64,000 nt of DNA from Brachybacterium sp. EE-P12 (GCF_003711805.1 NZ_QXCP01000009.1:248001-312000), one strand, 5' to 3'. Positions 43,490 to 52,115 are shown, counted from the stretch's first letter. Numbers and translations: made by a program. Notes: generated by a model from the letters alone, not told the origin.

Positions 43490-44398
43490 TCACACCTCGT
43501 GCAGGCGCACCGAGCTCTCCTCGAGATGCGCGCGGAGATCCTCGGGGACCGGGCCGGCGATCACGAGGTCGGTGAGCACCGAGACGGGGCAGATCCCGGC
43601 GAGCGCCCGGTGGCCGATCTTGTCTGCGGTGGCGAGGCCGACGACGCGGCGGGAGTGGCCGATCATGATCCGGGTGACCCCGGCCTCGGCGTCGGAGTTG
43701 CAGGTCAGACCCGCACCGAGGTCGAGGCCGACGGTGCCGACGAACATCGTGTCCAGCCACAGGTCGCGCATCGTCGCGGTGGCGAGGGGGCCGGTGAGCT
43801 CGAAGGAGTAGGGCTCGGCGACGCCGCCGAGCACGACCGTGCGCACGGAGGGGCGCAGCACTGCCTCGGTCGCGATGTTCAGCGCCGCGCACACGACGGT
43901 CAGCCCCGGGGAGCCGTCGCGGGAGTCGAGGTCGGGGCGGGAGACGGCCCGTCGGGCGACGGAGGTGGTGGTGCGCCCGCCGTTGAAGCCGATGATCTGA
44001 CCCGGCTCGACCAGGGACGCGGCGCGGTCCGCGACGCGCTCGCGCTGGGCGGAGCCCTCGTCGGCCGCACGCGGCACGGTCGCCAGCGAGTAGGCGACGT
44101 CGACGGCGACGATCCCGCCGTGGGTGCGGCGGGCGAGCTGCGCGCGCTCCATCTCCATGAAGTCCCGTCGCACCGTCGACTCGCTGACGCCGAGCTCGAC
44201 GGCGACCTCGGCAACGCTGAGGCGCTTGGTGGTGGTCAGCTGCGAGAGCACGTGGTCCCAGCGGGCGCTGCGCCCCGTGGTCCCCGGGCGGCGAGCGCCG
44301 GCGGCGGCTGCGCGCTCGTGCGCGTCAGTTCGGGGCGGCGAGGGGGGCGCCGACGGGGAGGAGGAGGTGGGGCCGGGCCCGGGATCGCGCATGGTCAC
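43490..44398 (-). CDS. DeoR/GlpR-family transcriptional regulator
   Basis: 302 residues. The HTH (about 48-100) reads KRLSVAEVAVELGVSESTVRRDFMEMERAQL followed by RRTHGGIVAVD, the DeoR signature. The effector domain shows IGFNGGRTTTSVARR, TVVCAALNIATEAV, VVLGGVAEPYSFELTG and a FVGTVGLDLGAGLTC stretch binding a sugar phosphate in homologues. The first ~45 residues are Pro/Ser-rich. GTG at 44398 (AATACT 6 nt upstream) or ATG at 44392 are both possible starts. No sugar operon adjoins, so the target is unknown. Confidence 0.92.
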   Translation of the reverse strand: MTMRDPGPGPTSSSPSAPPSPPRTDAHERAAAAGARRPGTTGRSARWDHVLSQLTTTKRLSVAEVAVELGVSESTVRRDFMEMERAQLARRTHGGIVAVDVAYSLATVPRAADEGSAQRERVADRAASLVEPGQIIGFNGGRTTTSVARRAVSRPDLDSRDGSPGLTVVCAALNIATEAVLRPSVRTVVLGGVAEPYSFELTGPLATATMRDLWLDTMFVGTVGLDLGAGLTCNSDAEAGVTRIMIGHSRRVVGLATADKIGHRALAGICPVSVLTDLVIAGPVPEDLRAHLEESSVRLHEV

Positions 44399-44481
44399 GC
44401 AGCCAGTATTGCGCGACCGGTGACGAGATGGCGGAGAACCGCGCAGAACCGTCCAGCTGCGGACGGATTCTCAGGTCACGT

Positions 44482-44511
44482 TTGAGTCACGCCCGGATCG
44501 GTGGTTACGTT
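44482..44511 (+). promoter_or_regulatory. promoter of MT0933-like gene
   Basis: TTGAGT (44482-44487) and TACGTT (44506-44511) separated by 18 nt, one of the few places in the window with both a recognisable -35 and -10. The gene follows with a ribosome site. Confidence 0.55.
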
Positions 44512-44562
44512 GGCGCCGTCGCCCCGGACACGGGGTGGTTCCGCGAACGAAAGGACATGATC

Positions 44563-44760
44563 ATGGGTTTCGATGACGCGCTGAACAAGGCCAAGGATCT
44601 CGCCGGCGAGCACTCCGACCAGGTCAGCAAGGGCATCGACGGTGCCGCGGATCAGGTCAAGGAGCGCACCCCGGACAACGTCGACCAGCACGTCGACACC
44701 GGTGCGGACGCCGCCCGCGACAAGCTCGGACTCGGCGGGGACGACAAGAAGGACAAGTGA
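44563..44760 (+). CDS. MT0933/Rv0909-like antitoxin-family small protein
   Basis: 65 residues, soluble, charged and amphipathic: MGFDDALNKAKDLAGEHSD, KGIDGAADQVKERTPDN and a Lys/Asp-rich end. It matches the MT0933-like family named after a mycobacterial antitoxin candidate, and also resembles CsbD-like stress proteins. AAGGA stands 7 nt before the ATG at 44563, deciding against the ATG 6 nt earlier. No toxin gene adjoins, so an antitoxin role is doubtful. It has its own promoter and a strong terminator, suggesting high expression. Confidence 0.8.
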   Translation: MGFDDALNKAKDLAGEHSDQVSKGIDGAADQVKERTPDNVDQHVDTGADAARDKLGLGGDDKKDK

Positions 44761-44784
44761 GTCCCGGCTCCCCCTGAACAGCGG

Positions 44785-44816
44785 AGAACCCCCGAGGAGA
44801 GATCCTCGGGGGTTCT
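44785..44816 (+). terminator. hairpin terminator after MT0933-like gene
   Basis: Perfect 14-bp stem (44785-44798 with 44803-44816), loop GAGA, followed by TCTG. Right arm begins TCCTCGGGGG. Strong intrinsic terminator; the copC gene converges on it. Confidence 0.9.
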
Positions 44817-44880
44817 TCTGCGTTCGGGGCCGCGCCCGGCTCGGCGGCTCGAGCCGGCGGGCCGCACCCGGCTCCGGAGG

Positions 44881-45519
44881 TCAGTCGCGGCGGCGCACGA
44901 TGACCACGACGGCGACGACGGCGCCGACGACGACCACGCCGAGCACCACGAGGATCGGGGTGAGGGAGGAGCCGCTGTCCTCCTCGGCCGCGGAGTCCTC
45001 GGCGGCGCTGTCGTCGGCGGCATCGGAGGCCGCGTCGTCGGAGGCGGTGTCCTGCGCGGCGGAGTCCTCGCCGCCGTCGCTCGCGGCCGGGGCCTCCTCG
45101 TCGGCGGGCTCCTCCGCGGCGTCCTGCTCGACGGTCACGGTGAAGGTGCCCTCGATCGGGTGGCCGTCGCTGGAGACGACGCGCCACTGGATCGTGCTCT
45201 CACCGGCGGGCAGCGGCTCCTCGAGGGCGGCGGTGGCGACGGGGCCGTCGATGCTCGGGGTGATCTCGGCGAGCTGCTCGCCGTCCTCGTCGGTGATCCG
45301 CACCAGCGGGCTCACGTCGAGGATGTCCGCGGAGTAGGTGAGGGTGATCGCCTCGGGCGAGGTCTCGAGCGTCGCGCCGTCGGCCGGGTCGGACTCCAGC
45401 AGCGTGTCATGGGCCTGCGCGGGCGCGCCGAGCAGGAGGAGCGCGGCGAGCAGGGCGGCGAAGACCGCGGCGAACGCGGCAGGACGGGCGGTGGTGCGAC
45501 GGCTGAGCACTGTGTTCAC
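44881..45519 (-). CDS. CopC-domain copper-binding protein, membrane anchored
   Basis: 212 residues. Signal peptide (1-36) ending GAPAQA before HDTLLESDPADGATL, so the mature protein begins with a His as CopC proteins do for copper binding. CopC domain to about residue 130 with a SSDGHPIEGTFTVTV end motif carrying the second His. Then an Asp/Ala/Ser-rich linker (~130-180) and a C-terminal transmembrane helix with an RRRD stop. No CopD is adjacent. GTG start with TAGCCT 6 nt upstream (leaderless). Confidence 0.93.
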   Translation of the reverse strand: MNTVLSRRTTARPAAFAAVFAALLAALLLLGAPAQAHDTLLESDPADGATLETSPEAITLTYSADILDVSPLVRITDEDGEQLAEITPSIDGPVATAALEEPLPAGESTIQWRVVSSDGHPIEGTFTVTVEQDAAEEPADEEAPAASDGGEDSAAQDTASDDAASDAADDSAAEDSAAEEDSGSSLTPILVVLGVVVVGAVVAVVVIVRRRD

Positions 45520-45525
45520 CCCGGC

Positions 45526-45531
45526 AGGCTA
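45526..45531 (-). promoter_or_regulatory. leaderless -10 (TAGCCT) for copC
   Basis: TAGCCT on the minus strand, 6 nt, then GTG. Confidence 0.55.
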
Positions 45532-45564
45532 CGCCAGGGGGTTGCGACGGGGCTGTGCCCCCGC

Positions 45565-46999
45565 TCACCGCTCGGGCAGCGGCACGGCGTGGCGCAGCAC
45601 CGGCAGGGCGGCGCGCGCGGCCTCGATCTCGGCGAGGTCGAGGTCGACCATCAGCAGTTCCCGGCTCGAGGCCGAGCTCCTGGCGGATGCGCCCCAGGGG
45701 GCCGACGGCGGCGGAGCGCCCGATCCCGCGCGGCGCCTTGCCCGCGTAGCAGGCGGGCGGGGACTGGTCCGCGGCGAGGATCACGGAGGTGGAATCCAGT
45801 GCCCGCGCGCGCAGCAGCAGCTGGAGCTGCTCGCGCTTGCCCGGCCCCGCGGCCCAGGCGGTGGGCAGCACGATCGCCTGCGCGCCGCGGCGGGCGAGCG
45901 CCGTGAACTGCTCGGGGAAACGCATGTCGTAGCAGGTGGCGACGCCGAAGCAGGTGCCGGCGAGGTCGAAGGTGACCAGTTCCTGCCCGGGAGCGACGGT
46001 CGCGGACTCGTCGGCGTCGAAGGCGTCGAAGAGGTGGATCTTGCGGTACTCGAGCGAGGGGCTGCCGCCGGGGCCGCGCACGAGCACGGTGTTGTGGACC
46101 CGGCCGTCCGCGGCGGGGCTGAAGGAGCCGGCGACCACGACGAGCGAGTGCTCCTCGGCGAGCTCCTCGAGCAGGCGGACGAAGCCCTCGTGGCGGGTCT
46201 CGGCGGCCGCGCGCAGGTCGGTGCCGAAGGGGGTGAGGGTCGCCTCGGGCAGGACGACGAGGTGGGCGCCCTGCTGCGCGGCCTCGGCGACGGCGCCGCG
46301 CACCACGGCGACCATCGAGTCATGGTCGGTGGGCACCTCGATCTGGGCGAGGGCGATACGCGGCCCGGCGGCGCGGCGCACCTGGTCCAGCGCGTCGGGG
46401 GTGTCGATGTCGGCGGCCTCCGCGCCGGTGACGGGCAGGCTCGTGAGCTCGTCCTCGTCGAGGGCGCCGTAGAGGCGGCGCAGGCTGAGGTCCGCCCAGC
46501 CGCCGTCCTCGCGCTCGACGGCGGCGAGCGCGGCGCGCATCCGGCCCAGCGGCCAGGCGGCGCCGAGGAACTGCACGTGCCCGTACTTCGATTCGAGGGC
46601 GACGACGCGGGCGAGCTCCGCGCTGCGGGCGGCGAGCGTGGTGAGGGTCTCGGGGCGCAGCAGCGGCATGTCCCCGCCGAGCACGAGCACGGTCGCCTCG
46701 TCGGGCGCCTCGGAGATCTCGGCGATCCCGCGGGCGAGCGCCGCGAGCGGCCCGGAGCGCGGCGGGTCCTCGAGCACGAAGCGGGCGCCGTGGCGGGCGG
46801 CGAGGTCGCCGCCGTCGGCGCCGCTGGGGCCCACGACGATGCGGCGACCGACGGGGGCAGCGCGCAGCACGCGTTCGAGCACGCTCGCTCCCGCGATGGG
46901 CAGACGGGTCTTGTCGGTGCCGCCGAGGCGCGAGGCGGCGCCCCCGGCGAGGATCACGGCGGCGACGGTGGCGGTGGTCTCGTGCGGTGCGGTCGACAT
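45565..46999 (-). pseudogene. MobA-like nucleotidyltransferase fused to nitrilase, with C-terminal frameshift
   Basis: Residues 1-205 are a MobA-type transferase: LAGGAASRLGGTDK (17-30), GGDMPLL and DIDTPDAL. Residues ~212-447 are a carbon-nitrogen hydrolase with its full triad: Glu252 (LPEATLTPFG), Lys320 (YRKIHLFD), Cys356 (ATCYDMRFPE). After LGLEPG (~447, nt 45658-45662) the frame runs into Arg-rich nonsense, while the -1/+1 neighbour frame continues as ELLMVDLDLAEIEAARAALP and ends at a stop at 45565, exactly the expected nitrilase end. A single missing base in the GGG run explains it. Real mutation or sequence error cannot be told from here. Both active sites are upstream of the shift. 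Confidence 0.8.
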
Positions 47000-47022
47000 G
47001 GAGCGATCCTGCCACGGGAGGC

Positions 47023-47028
47023 TACGAT
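47023..47028 (+). promoter_or_regulatory. -10 element for tRNA-Arg
   Basis: TACGAT about 46 nt before the tRNA 5' end. Confidence 0.4.
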
Positions 47029-47073
47029 GACCCAGGCCTCGGTCACGGGGAGTCTCCCGCGACGGGACCGAGC

Positions 47074-47149
47074 GCCTCCGTAGCTCAGGGGATAGAGCAC
47101 CGCTCTCCTAAAGCGGGTGTCGCAGGTTCGAATCCTGCCGGGGGCACCA
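47074..47149 (+). tRNA. tRNA-Arg (CCU)
   Basis: 76 nt including an encoded CCA. Acceptor stem GCCTCCG pairs with CGGGGGC (one G-U), D arm GCTC..GAGC, anticodon loop CTCCTAA giving anticodon CCU, T arm GCAGG-TTCGAAT-CCTGC. It reads AGG codons, rare in such genomes. A minus-strand open frame over it encoding PPAGFEPATPALGERCSIP is the familiar artefact of an antisense tRNA. Confidence 0.97.
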
Positions 47150-47413
47150 CAAGCACCGCCTGCCAGCCGCGCTCACCGGCGCGATCTGGCCGTCCGGCCC
47201 GGCCGCTCCGCCCGAAACAGCCGTCGCCGACCGGCGCCGCCGCCCGGCGGGCGCGTGTGATGCCGAGAGCGGCGTACACGATGTACATGATGTACGCCGA
47301 TTCCTTCAGCACACACCCTGCCGGGCCCGGACAGGGCGAGCTTGCGCTGGTGCACATCGTGCGCCGTCAGGAGATCTGAGCGGGCGGGTCGAGCCGGTCC
47401 CTATGATCACCGC
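47150..47413. other. gene-free stretch after tRNA-Arg
   Basis: About 264 nt with no supported gene. It contains the tandem GTACACGAT-GTACATGAT-GTAC (47277-47298 region), which embeds the palindrome GTACATGATGTAC. The plus-strand frame through it (to 47379) has no family features. I find no repeat of the tRNA 3' end, so no attachment site is demonstrated. Confidence 0.6.
47402..47407 (+). promoter_or_regulatory. leaderless -10 (TATGAT) for 32-aa ORF
   Basis: TATGAT, 6 nt, then ATG at 47414; among the best matches to TATAAT in the window. Confidence 0.55.
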
Positions 47414-47512
47414 ATGGGACTCCTGCTGGAGATCGTGGTCGACGTCCTCGCCGAATGGCTCAGAGCGCCGTGGCGCTCCCGCCGCCGACGACGACGGCGC
47501 GACGCCCCGTGA
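47414..47512 (+). CDS. putative small protein, 32 aa, Arg-rich tail
   Basis: Reads MGLLLEIVVDVLAEWLRAPW then a run of Arg/Ser ending DAP. The first half would form an amphipathic or membrane-lying helix, the second is strongly basic. Evidence for reality is the near-consensus -10 exactly 6 nt upstream, the same spacing seen for many certain genes here, and a clean stop before the ribosome site of the next gene. Not recognised; could also be a leader for the downstream oxidoreductase. Confidence 0.55.
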   Translation: MGLLLEIVVDVLAEWLRAPWRSRRRRRRRDAP

Positions 47513-47568
47513 CCCCCGCGCCGAGGACGCCCCTTGACCCGCGCAGTGAACCGGCGAAGGATCCGGGC

Positions 47569-48468
47569 ATGAGCACCGTCTTCGTCACCACCGCCTACGG
47601 CGGACCGGAGAACCAGCAGTTCATCGAGCGGGAGGCGCCCGCGCCGCGCCCCGGCGAGATCGCGATCGAGGTGCGGGTGGCGGGGGTGAACCCGGCCGAC
47701 GCGAAGCGTCGCGAAGGCCTGTTCGGCACCTCCGGGGCGCTGCCGCTCGCGCTCGGCCTCGAGGCGGCCGGCGTGGTCACCGCGCTCGGCGAGGGCGTCA
47801 CGGGCTTCACCGTCGGGGACGACGTGCTCGGCCCGCCCGCCCGCGGCCAGGGAACCTTCGCCGAGCACACCGTCCTGAAGGCCTCCGCCGCCGTGCACCG
47901 CCCCGCAGAGGTCGCCTGCGAGCAGGCGGCGACGCTGCCCGTCGCGGGCACGACCGCCTGGGACCTCGCCTCCTCCGCCGCCCCCGGCGAGACGGTGCTG
48001 GTGCTCGGCGCGGGCGGGGGCGTCGGCCGGATGGCGGTGCAGGTCGCCGTCGCACGGGGCACCCGCGTGCTCGGTGTCGCCTCGCGGGGCAAGCGGGAGC
48101 TCGTCGAATCCGCCGGGGCCGAGCACGTGCCCTCCGGCGAGGGCGCGGCGGAGGCGGTGCGCGGCCTCGCCCCGGACGGCGCGGACCTCCTCGTCGACCT
48201 CGTCGGCGGGGACCCGCTGCGCGCCCTCGCCCCGCTCGTGACGGACCCCGCCCGGATCCTCTCCGCCGCGGACCACACCACCGCCGAGGAGCTCGGCGGC
48301 GCCGGCCGCCCCTCCTCCGCGGACGCGCTCGCGCAGATCACGCGACTGGTAGCGAGCGGTGCGGTGGACCCGCACATCACCGCCCGGTACCCGCTGGTCG
48401 CCGCGGCCGAGGCGATGGCCGCGGTCGAGACGGGGCACAGCGCCGGCAAGATCGTGCTGATCCCCTGA
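47569..48468 (+). CDS. NADP-dependent quinone-oxidoreductase-like MDR protein
   Basis: 299 residues of the medium-chain dehydrogenase/reductase superfamily. GroES-like N-terminus with VRVAGVNPADAKRREG and LGLEAAGVVTALGEGVTGF; nucleotide-binding LVLGAGGGVGRMAVQVAVARG (~143-163), a Gly-rich loop typical of NADPH users. No structural or catalytic zinc cysteines, so quinone-reductase type. AAGGA ribosome site 8 nt before the ATG. Substrate unknown. Confidence 0.9.
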   Translation: MSTVFVTTAYGGPENQQFIEREAPAPRPGEIAIEVRVAGVNPADAKRREGLFGTSGALPLALGLEAAGVVTALGEGVTGFTVGDDVLGPPARGQGTFAEHTVLKASAAVHRPAEVACEQAATLPVAGTTAWDLASSAAPGETVLVLGAGGGVGRMAVQVAVARGTRVLGVASRGKRELVESAGAEHVPSGEGAAEAVRGLAPDGADLLVDLVGGDPLRALAPLVTDPARILSAADHTTAEELGGAGRPSSADALAQITRLVASGAVDPHITARYPLVAAAEAMAAVETGHSAGKIVLIP

Positions 48469-48516
48469 CCGCGCGCAGATCCCCTGGCACTCGCCCCACC
48501 TCTGCTGACCCGGCGG

Positions 48517-48522
48517 TAGCGT
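48517..48522 (+). promoter_or_regulatory. leaderless -10 (TAGCGT) for S9 peptidase
   Basis: TAGCGT, 7 nt, then GTG at 48530. An earlier GTG at 48521 overlaps the hexamer. Confidence 0.55.
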
Positions 48523-48529
48523 GGAGCGG

Positions 48530-50575
48530 GTGACCACCACCGACGCTGACACCGCCGCCTCACCCGTCCCCACCGCGCCGTCCGGCGCGTTCACCGACTT
48601 CTCCGATCCCGAGGCGCTGCTGCGCCTGCCCCGCCTCACCTCCGTGACCGCGCTGCCGGGCGGGCGCGCGCTCGCCACGATCCAGGAGGCCGACGAGCAC
48701 GGCGCCCGCACCCCGTCGGCCCTGTGGGAGCTGGATCCTGCGGGCAGCGCGCCCGCGCGGCGGCTGACGCGCTCGGAGGAGGGCGAGTCCGGTCCGCGCC
48801 CCGCCCCGGACGGCACGGTGCTGTTCACCTCCGCCCGCCCCGACCCCGCAGGCAGGACCTTCGAGGACCGGGCGGCGATCTGGCGCCTGCCGGCGAGCGG
48901 CGAGGCGGAGCTGGTCGCCGCGGCGCCGGGCGGGCTCGAGCTGCTCTCCGTCGCCCGCGACGGCTCGATGCTCGCCGCGACGAGCGTGCTGCCCGGCGGC
49001 ACCCTCGAGGACGACGCCGAGCAGCGCACCGCCCGCAAGGACGCGAAGCGCACCGCGATCTGGCACACCGGCATGCCGATCCGGCAGTGGGACCACGAGA
49101 TCGGCGACCAGGAGCGCCACCTGGTGCTCGTCTCCCCCGCCGGGGAGCTCGCCGATCTCACCCCGGGGGTGGGCACGGTGGCGCTGACCTCCGCCTCCGC
49201 GGGCCTCTCCCCCGACGCCCGCACCGTCGCGACCTCGTGGACCCGCCGCGTCACGGGCGGGGAGACGCGCAGCGACCTGGTGCTGCTGGACGTCGGCTCC
49301 ACCGAGCGGACCGTGCTGCTCGCCGCGGACGACGAGGCGCAGTTCTCCTCCCCGTGCTACTCCCCCGACGGGGAACGTCTCGCCTACATCCGCTCCACGC
49401 TGCCCTCCCCGGCCGGGACGAGCCTCGCCCGCCTCGAGCTGCGGGACCTCGCGACCGGCGAGACGGTCACGGCCGAGCTCGGCGATCTCACCGCGACGGA
49501 TCTCGAATGGCAGGATCCGGGCACGCTGCTGGTGGCCGGGGACCTGCACTCCTCCGGCGCGGTCCTCGCGGTCGACGCCGCGACCGGCGCCTCCCGCACC
49601 CTCGCCGCGGACGGGGTGTTCTCCTCCCTCTCGGTCGCCGAGGACGGCACCGTCCATGCCCTGCGCAGCGACGTCGGCACCCCGCCGCGACCCGTGCGGA
49701 TCTCGCCGGACGGCGCGGTCCGGGAGCTGCCCGCCCCCGGCGCGGTCGGGGCGCTGCCGGGCACCCTGGAACGGGTGAGCATCGACGTGGACGGGATCGA
49801 GGTGGGCGGCTGGCTGTGCGTGCCCGCGAAGGCGTCGGCCGCAGAGCCGGCGCCGGTGATGCTGTGGGTCCACGGCGGGCCGCACGGCTCGTACAACGCC
49901 TGGAGCTGGCGCTGGTGCCCGTGGCTCGCGGTCGAGCGCGGCTACGCGGTGCTCATGCCGGATCCGGCGATGTCCACCGGCTACGGGGACGCGGGGCTGA
50001 ACCGCGGCTGGCCGCGCCGCCCCGACGTCGTCTTCCACGAGTGCGAGACGCTGCTGGATGCGGTGCTCGAGCGGGCCGAGCTGGACGGGAGCCGCACCGC
50101 GATGCTCGGGGCGTCCTTCGGCGGGTTCATGGCGAACTGGATCGCCGGGCACAGCGACCGCTTCGACGCGATCGTCTCGCATGCGGGGCTGTGGGCGCTG
50201 CCCCAGCAGCACCGCACCACCGACGCCGCCGCATGGAAGATGCGCGTGCACGGCCACGAGGACGAGGACCCGGACTGGTACCGCGCCTTCTCCCCGCATC
50301 ACGAGATCGACGCGATCACCACGCCGATGCTGGTCACCCACGGCAACCGCGACCACCGCGTCCCGATCTCCGAGGCGCTGCGGCTGTGGTGGGACCTGGT
50401 CTCGGCCTGGGACGGAGACCCGGCGGACATGCCGCACCGCTTCCTGCAGCTGACCAGCGAGAACCACTGGGTGCTCACCCCGTCCAACGCCGTGGTCTGG
50501 AACCGGGCCGTGCTCGCCTTCTGCGATCAGCACGTGCTGGGCGGTCCGAGCGCGGACGCGGCGATCAGCTGGTGA
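48530..50575 (+). CDS. S9-family (prolyl oligopeptidase) serine peptidase
   Basis: 681 residues. N-terminal beta-propeller (about 25-425) with repeated SPDGERLAYIRS-type blades, then an alpha/beta-hydrolase domain. WVHGGPHGSYNAW forms the oxyanion region; nucleophile Ser in AMLGASFGGFMANW (~530), acid Asp in THGNRDHRVPISEA, and His in the C-terminal SENHWVL. Acyl-aminoacyl-peptidase/DPP-like; no signal peptide, so cytoplasmic. Complete catalytic set. Convergent with the SulP gene. Confidence 0.93.
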   Translation: MTTTDADTAASPVPTAPSGAFTDFSDPEALLRLPRLTSVTALPGGRALATIQEADEHGARTPSALWELDPAGSAPARRLTRSEEGESGPRPAPDGTVLFTSARPDPAGRTFEDRAAIWRLPASGEAELVAAAPGGLELLSVARDGSMLAATSVLPGGTLEDDAEQRTARKDAKRTAIWHTGMPIRQWDHEIGDQERHLVLVSPAGELADLTPGVGTVALTSASAGLSPDARTVATSWTRRVTGGETRSDLVLLDVGSTERTVLLAADDEAQFSSPCYSPDGERLAYIRSTLPSPAGTSLARLELRDLATGETVTAELGDLTATDLEWQDPGTLLVAGDLHSSGAVLAVDAATGASRTLAADGVFSSLSVAEDGTVHALRSDVGTPPRPVRISPDGAVRELPAPGAVGALPGTLERVSIDVDGIEVGGWLCVPAKASAAEPAPVMLWVHGGPHGSYNAWSWRWCPWLAVERGYAVLMPDPAMSTGYGDAGLNRGWPRRPDVVFHECETLLDAVLERAELDGSRTAMLGASFGGFMANWIAGHSDRFDAIVSHAGLWALPQQHRTTDAAAWKMRVHGHEDEDPDWYRAFSPHHEIDAITTPMLVTHGNRDHRVPISEALRLWWDLVSAWDGDPADMPHRFLQLTSENHWVLTPSNAVVWNRAVLAFCDQHVLGGPSADAAISW

Positions 50576-50621
50576 GACCCCGCCGGCCGGCGGAACGCCG
50601 CCCGCCCGCGGGGCTCCGCCG

Positions 50622-52103
50622 CTAGTTCAGCGTCCCCGTGAGCCGGCCGTGGAAGGCGGCGGAGCGCTCGTCGAGACCCGTGAAGGTGACCTCGAGGCCG
50701 TGCTCGGCGTACTTGGTCCGCACCGAGTCGAGCACCGCCACGGTGGAGGCGTCCCAGATCTGCGCCGCGGTGAAGTCCACGGCGACCGGGGTGCCGCGCT
50801 GCGCGTCTGCCGCGTAGTCGAACTGCTCGACGAGGTCGTTGCTCGAGCCGAAGAACAGCGGGCCGTGCACGGCGTAGCGGGTGCGGTCCTCGTCCTCCGC
50901 GCGCCGCACCGTGGTCACGTGCGCGACGCGCCGGGCGAAGAGCGCCACGGCCAGCAGCGCCCCGGCGGCGACGCCGAGGGCGAGGTTGCTGGTGAGCACC
51001 ACGACCACGACGGTCGTGACCATCACCAGCGTCTCGGACAGCGGCATGCGCTTCAGCGTCGCGGGCCGGACGCTGTGGAAGTCCACGGTGGAGACCGCGA
51101 CCACCATCATCACCGCGGCGAGCGCCGCCATCGGGATCTGCTCCATGAGGTCCGAGAGCACGGTGACCAGGATCAGCAGCAGCACCCCGGCGACGAGCGT
51201 GGAGATGCGGGTGCGGGCCCGGCCCAGCTTCACGTTCATCACCGTCTGGCCGATCATCGCGCAGCCGGCGATGCCGCCCCAGAGCCCGGCGAGGATGTTC
51301 GCCGCGCCCAGCGCCCAGGACTCCCGGCTCTTCGAGGAGCGGGTGTCGGTGAGATCGTCGACGAGCTTCGCGGTCAGCAGCGTCTCCATCAGGCCCACGA
51401 AGGCGACCGACAGCGCGGTCGGGGCGATCAGCTGCAGCGTCTCGAGGGTCAGCGGCACCTCGAGGGGCGTGATGCCGGGCAGCCCGCCGGAGACCTCGCC
51501 CTGGTCGCCGACGGTGGGGACCGTGAGGTGGGCGAGGATCGCGATGGCGGTGACCAGGATGATCGCGACCAGCGGGGCGGGGACCGCCCTGGTCACGCGC
51601 GGCAGCGCGAGCACCACCACGAGGGTGAGCGCGAACAGCGGGTAGACCGCAGCGGGGACGTCGAGGACGTGCGGCAGCTGCGCGGTGAAGATGAGGATGC
51701 CCAGCGCGTTGACGAAGCCGATCATCACCGAGCGCGGGATGAAGCGCATGATCCGCGCGAGCCCGGCGAGGCCGAACACGATCTGGACGAGCCCCGCGAG
51801 GATCACCGTGGGCAGCAGGTACTGGACGCCGTGGGTGTGCACGAGCGGGGCGACGACGAGGGCGACGGCGCCTGCGGCGGCGGTGATCATCGCGGGGCGG
51901 CCGCCGAGGAACGACATCGAGATCGTCAGCACCACGGAGGCGATGAGGCTCACCTTCGGGTCCACGCCCGCGATCACCGAGAAGGAGATCACCTCGGGGA
52001 TCAGGGCGAGGGTGGTCACGGCGCCGGCGAGCACCTCGGTGGTGAGCAGACGGGGGCTGCGCAGGGCCTGCAGCGAGGTGGGAGAGGAGGGGGAGGCGGT
52101 CAC
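50622..52103 (-). CDS. SulP-family anion transporter with STAS domain
   Basis: 493 residues. Eleven to twelve hydrophobic segments (about 20-400) with SulP landmarks: ALIPEVISFSVIAGVDPKVSL near the N-terminus, GGRPAMITAAAGAVALV and NILAGLWGGIAGCAMIGQT. A C-terminal STAS domain starts near residue 415 (YAVHGPLFFGSSNDLVEQFD; DFTAAQIWDASTVAVLD). Carries sulfate, bicarbonate or dicarboxylates in homologues; the GxxGxxMIGQT type is often grouped with bicarbonate/sulfate carriers. GTG start with TAGCAT 6 nt upstream. Confidence 0.92.
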   Translation of the reverse strand: MTASPSSPTSLQALRSPRLLTTEVLAGAVTTLALIPEVISFSVIAGVDPKVSLIASVVLTISMSFLGGRPAMITAAAGAVALVVAPLVHTHGVQYLLPTVILAGLVQIVFGLAGLARIMRFIPRSVMIGFVNALGILIFTAQLPHVLDVPAAVYPLFALTLVVVLALPRVTRAVPAPLVAIILVTAIAILAHLTVPTVGDQGEVSGGLPGITPLEVPLTLETLQLIAPTALSVAFVGLMETLLTAKLVDDLTDTRSSKSRESWALGAANILAGLWGGIAGCAMIGQTVMNVKLGRARTRISTLVAGVLLLILVTVLSDLMEQIPMAALAAVMMVVAVSTVDFHSVRPATLKRMPLSETLVMVTTVVVVVLTSNLALGVAAGALLAVALFARRVAHVTTVRRAEDEDRTRYAVHGPLFFGSSNDLVEQFDYAADAQRGTPVAVDFTAAQIWDASTVAVLDSVRTKYAEHGLEVTFTGLDERSAAFHGRLTGTLN

Positions 52104-52109
52104 GCGGAG

Positions 52110-52115
52110 ATGCTA
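52110..52115 (-). promoter_or_regulatory. leaderless -10 (TAGCAT) for SulP gene
   Basis: TAGCAT on the minus strand, 6 nt, then GTG. Confidence 0.55.

Noticed and set aside
44563-44760. Toxin-antitoxin operon at the MT0933-like gene
   Set aside because: No toxin candidate on either side; the gene has its own promoter and terminator, so the family name is not evidence of a toxin-antitoxin pair.
47085-47357. Minus-strand ORF ending in PPAGFEPATPALGERCSIP
   Set aside because: This is the well-known false protein produced by reading a tRNA gene in reverse; it overlaps tRNA-Arg(CCU).
47074-47413. tRNA-Arg 3' end as an integration site with an adjacent element
   Set aside because: No repeat of the tRNA 3' end, no integrase and no foreign-looking genes follow within the window.
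48481-48529. GTG at 48521 as the S9 peptidase start
   Set aside because: It overlaps the TAGCGT -10 hexamer; the GTG at 48530 has the exact 7-nt spacing seen at other genes.
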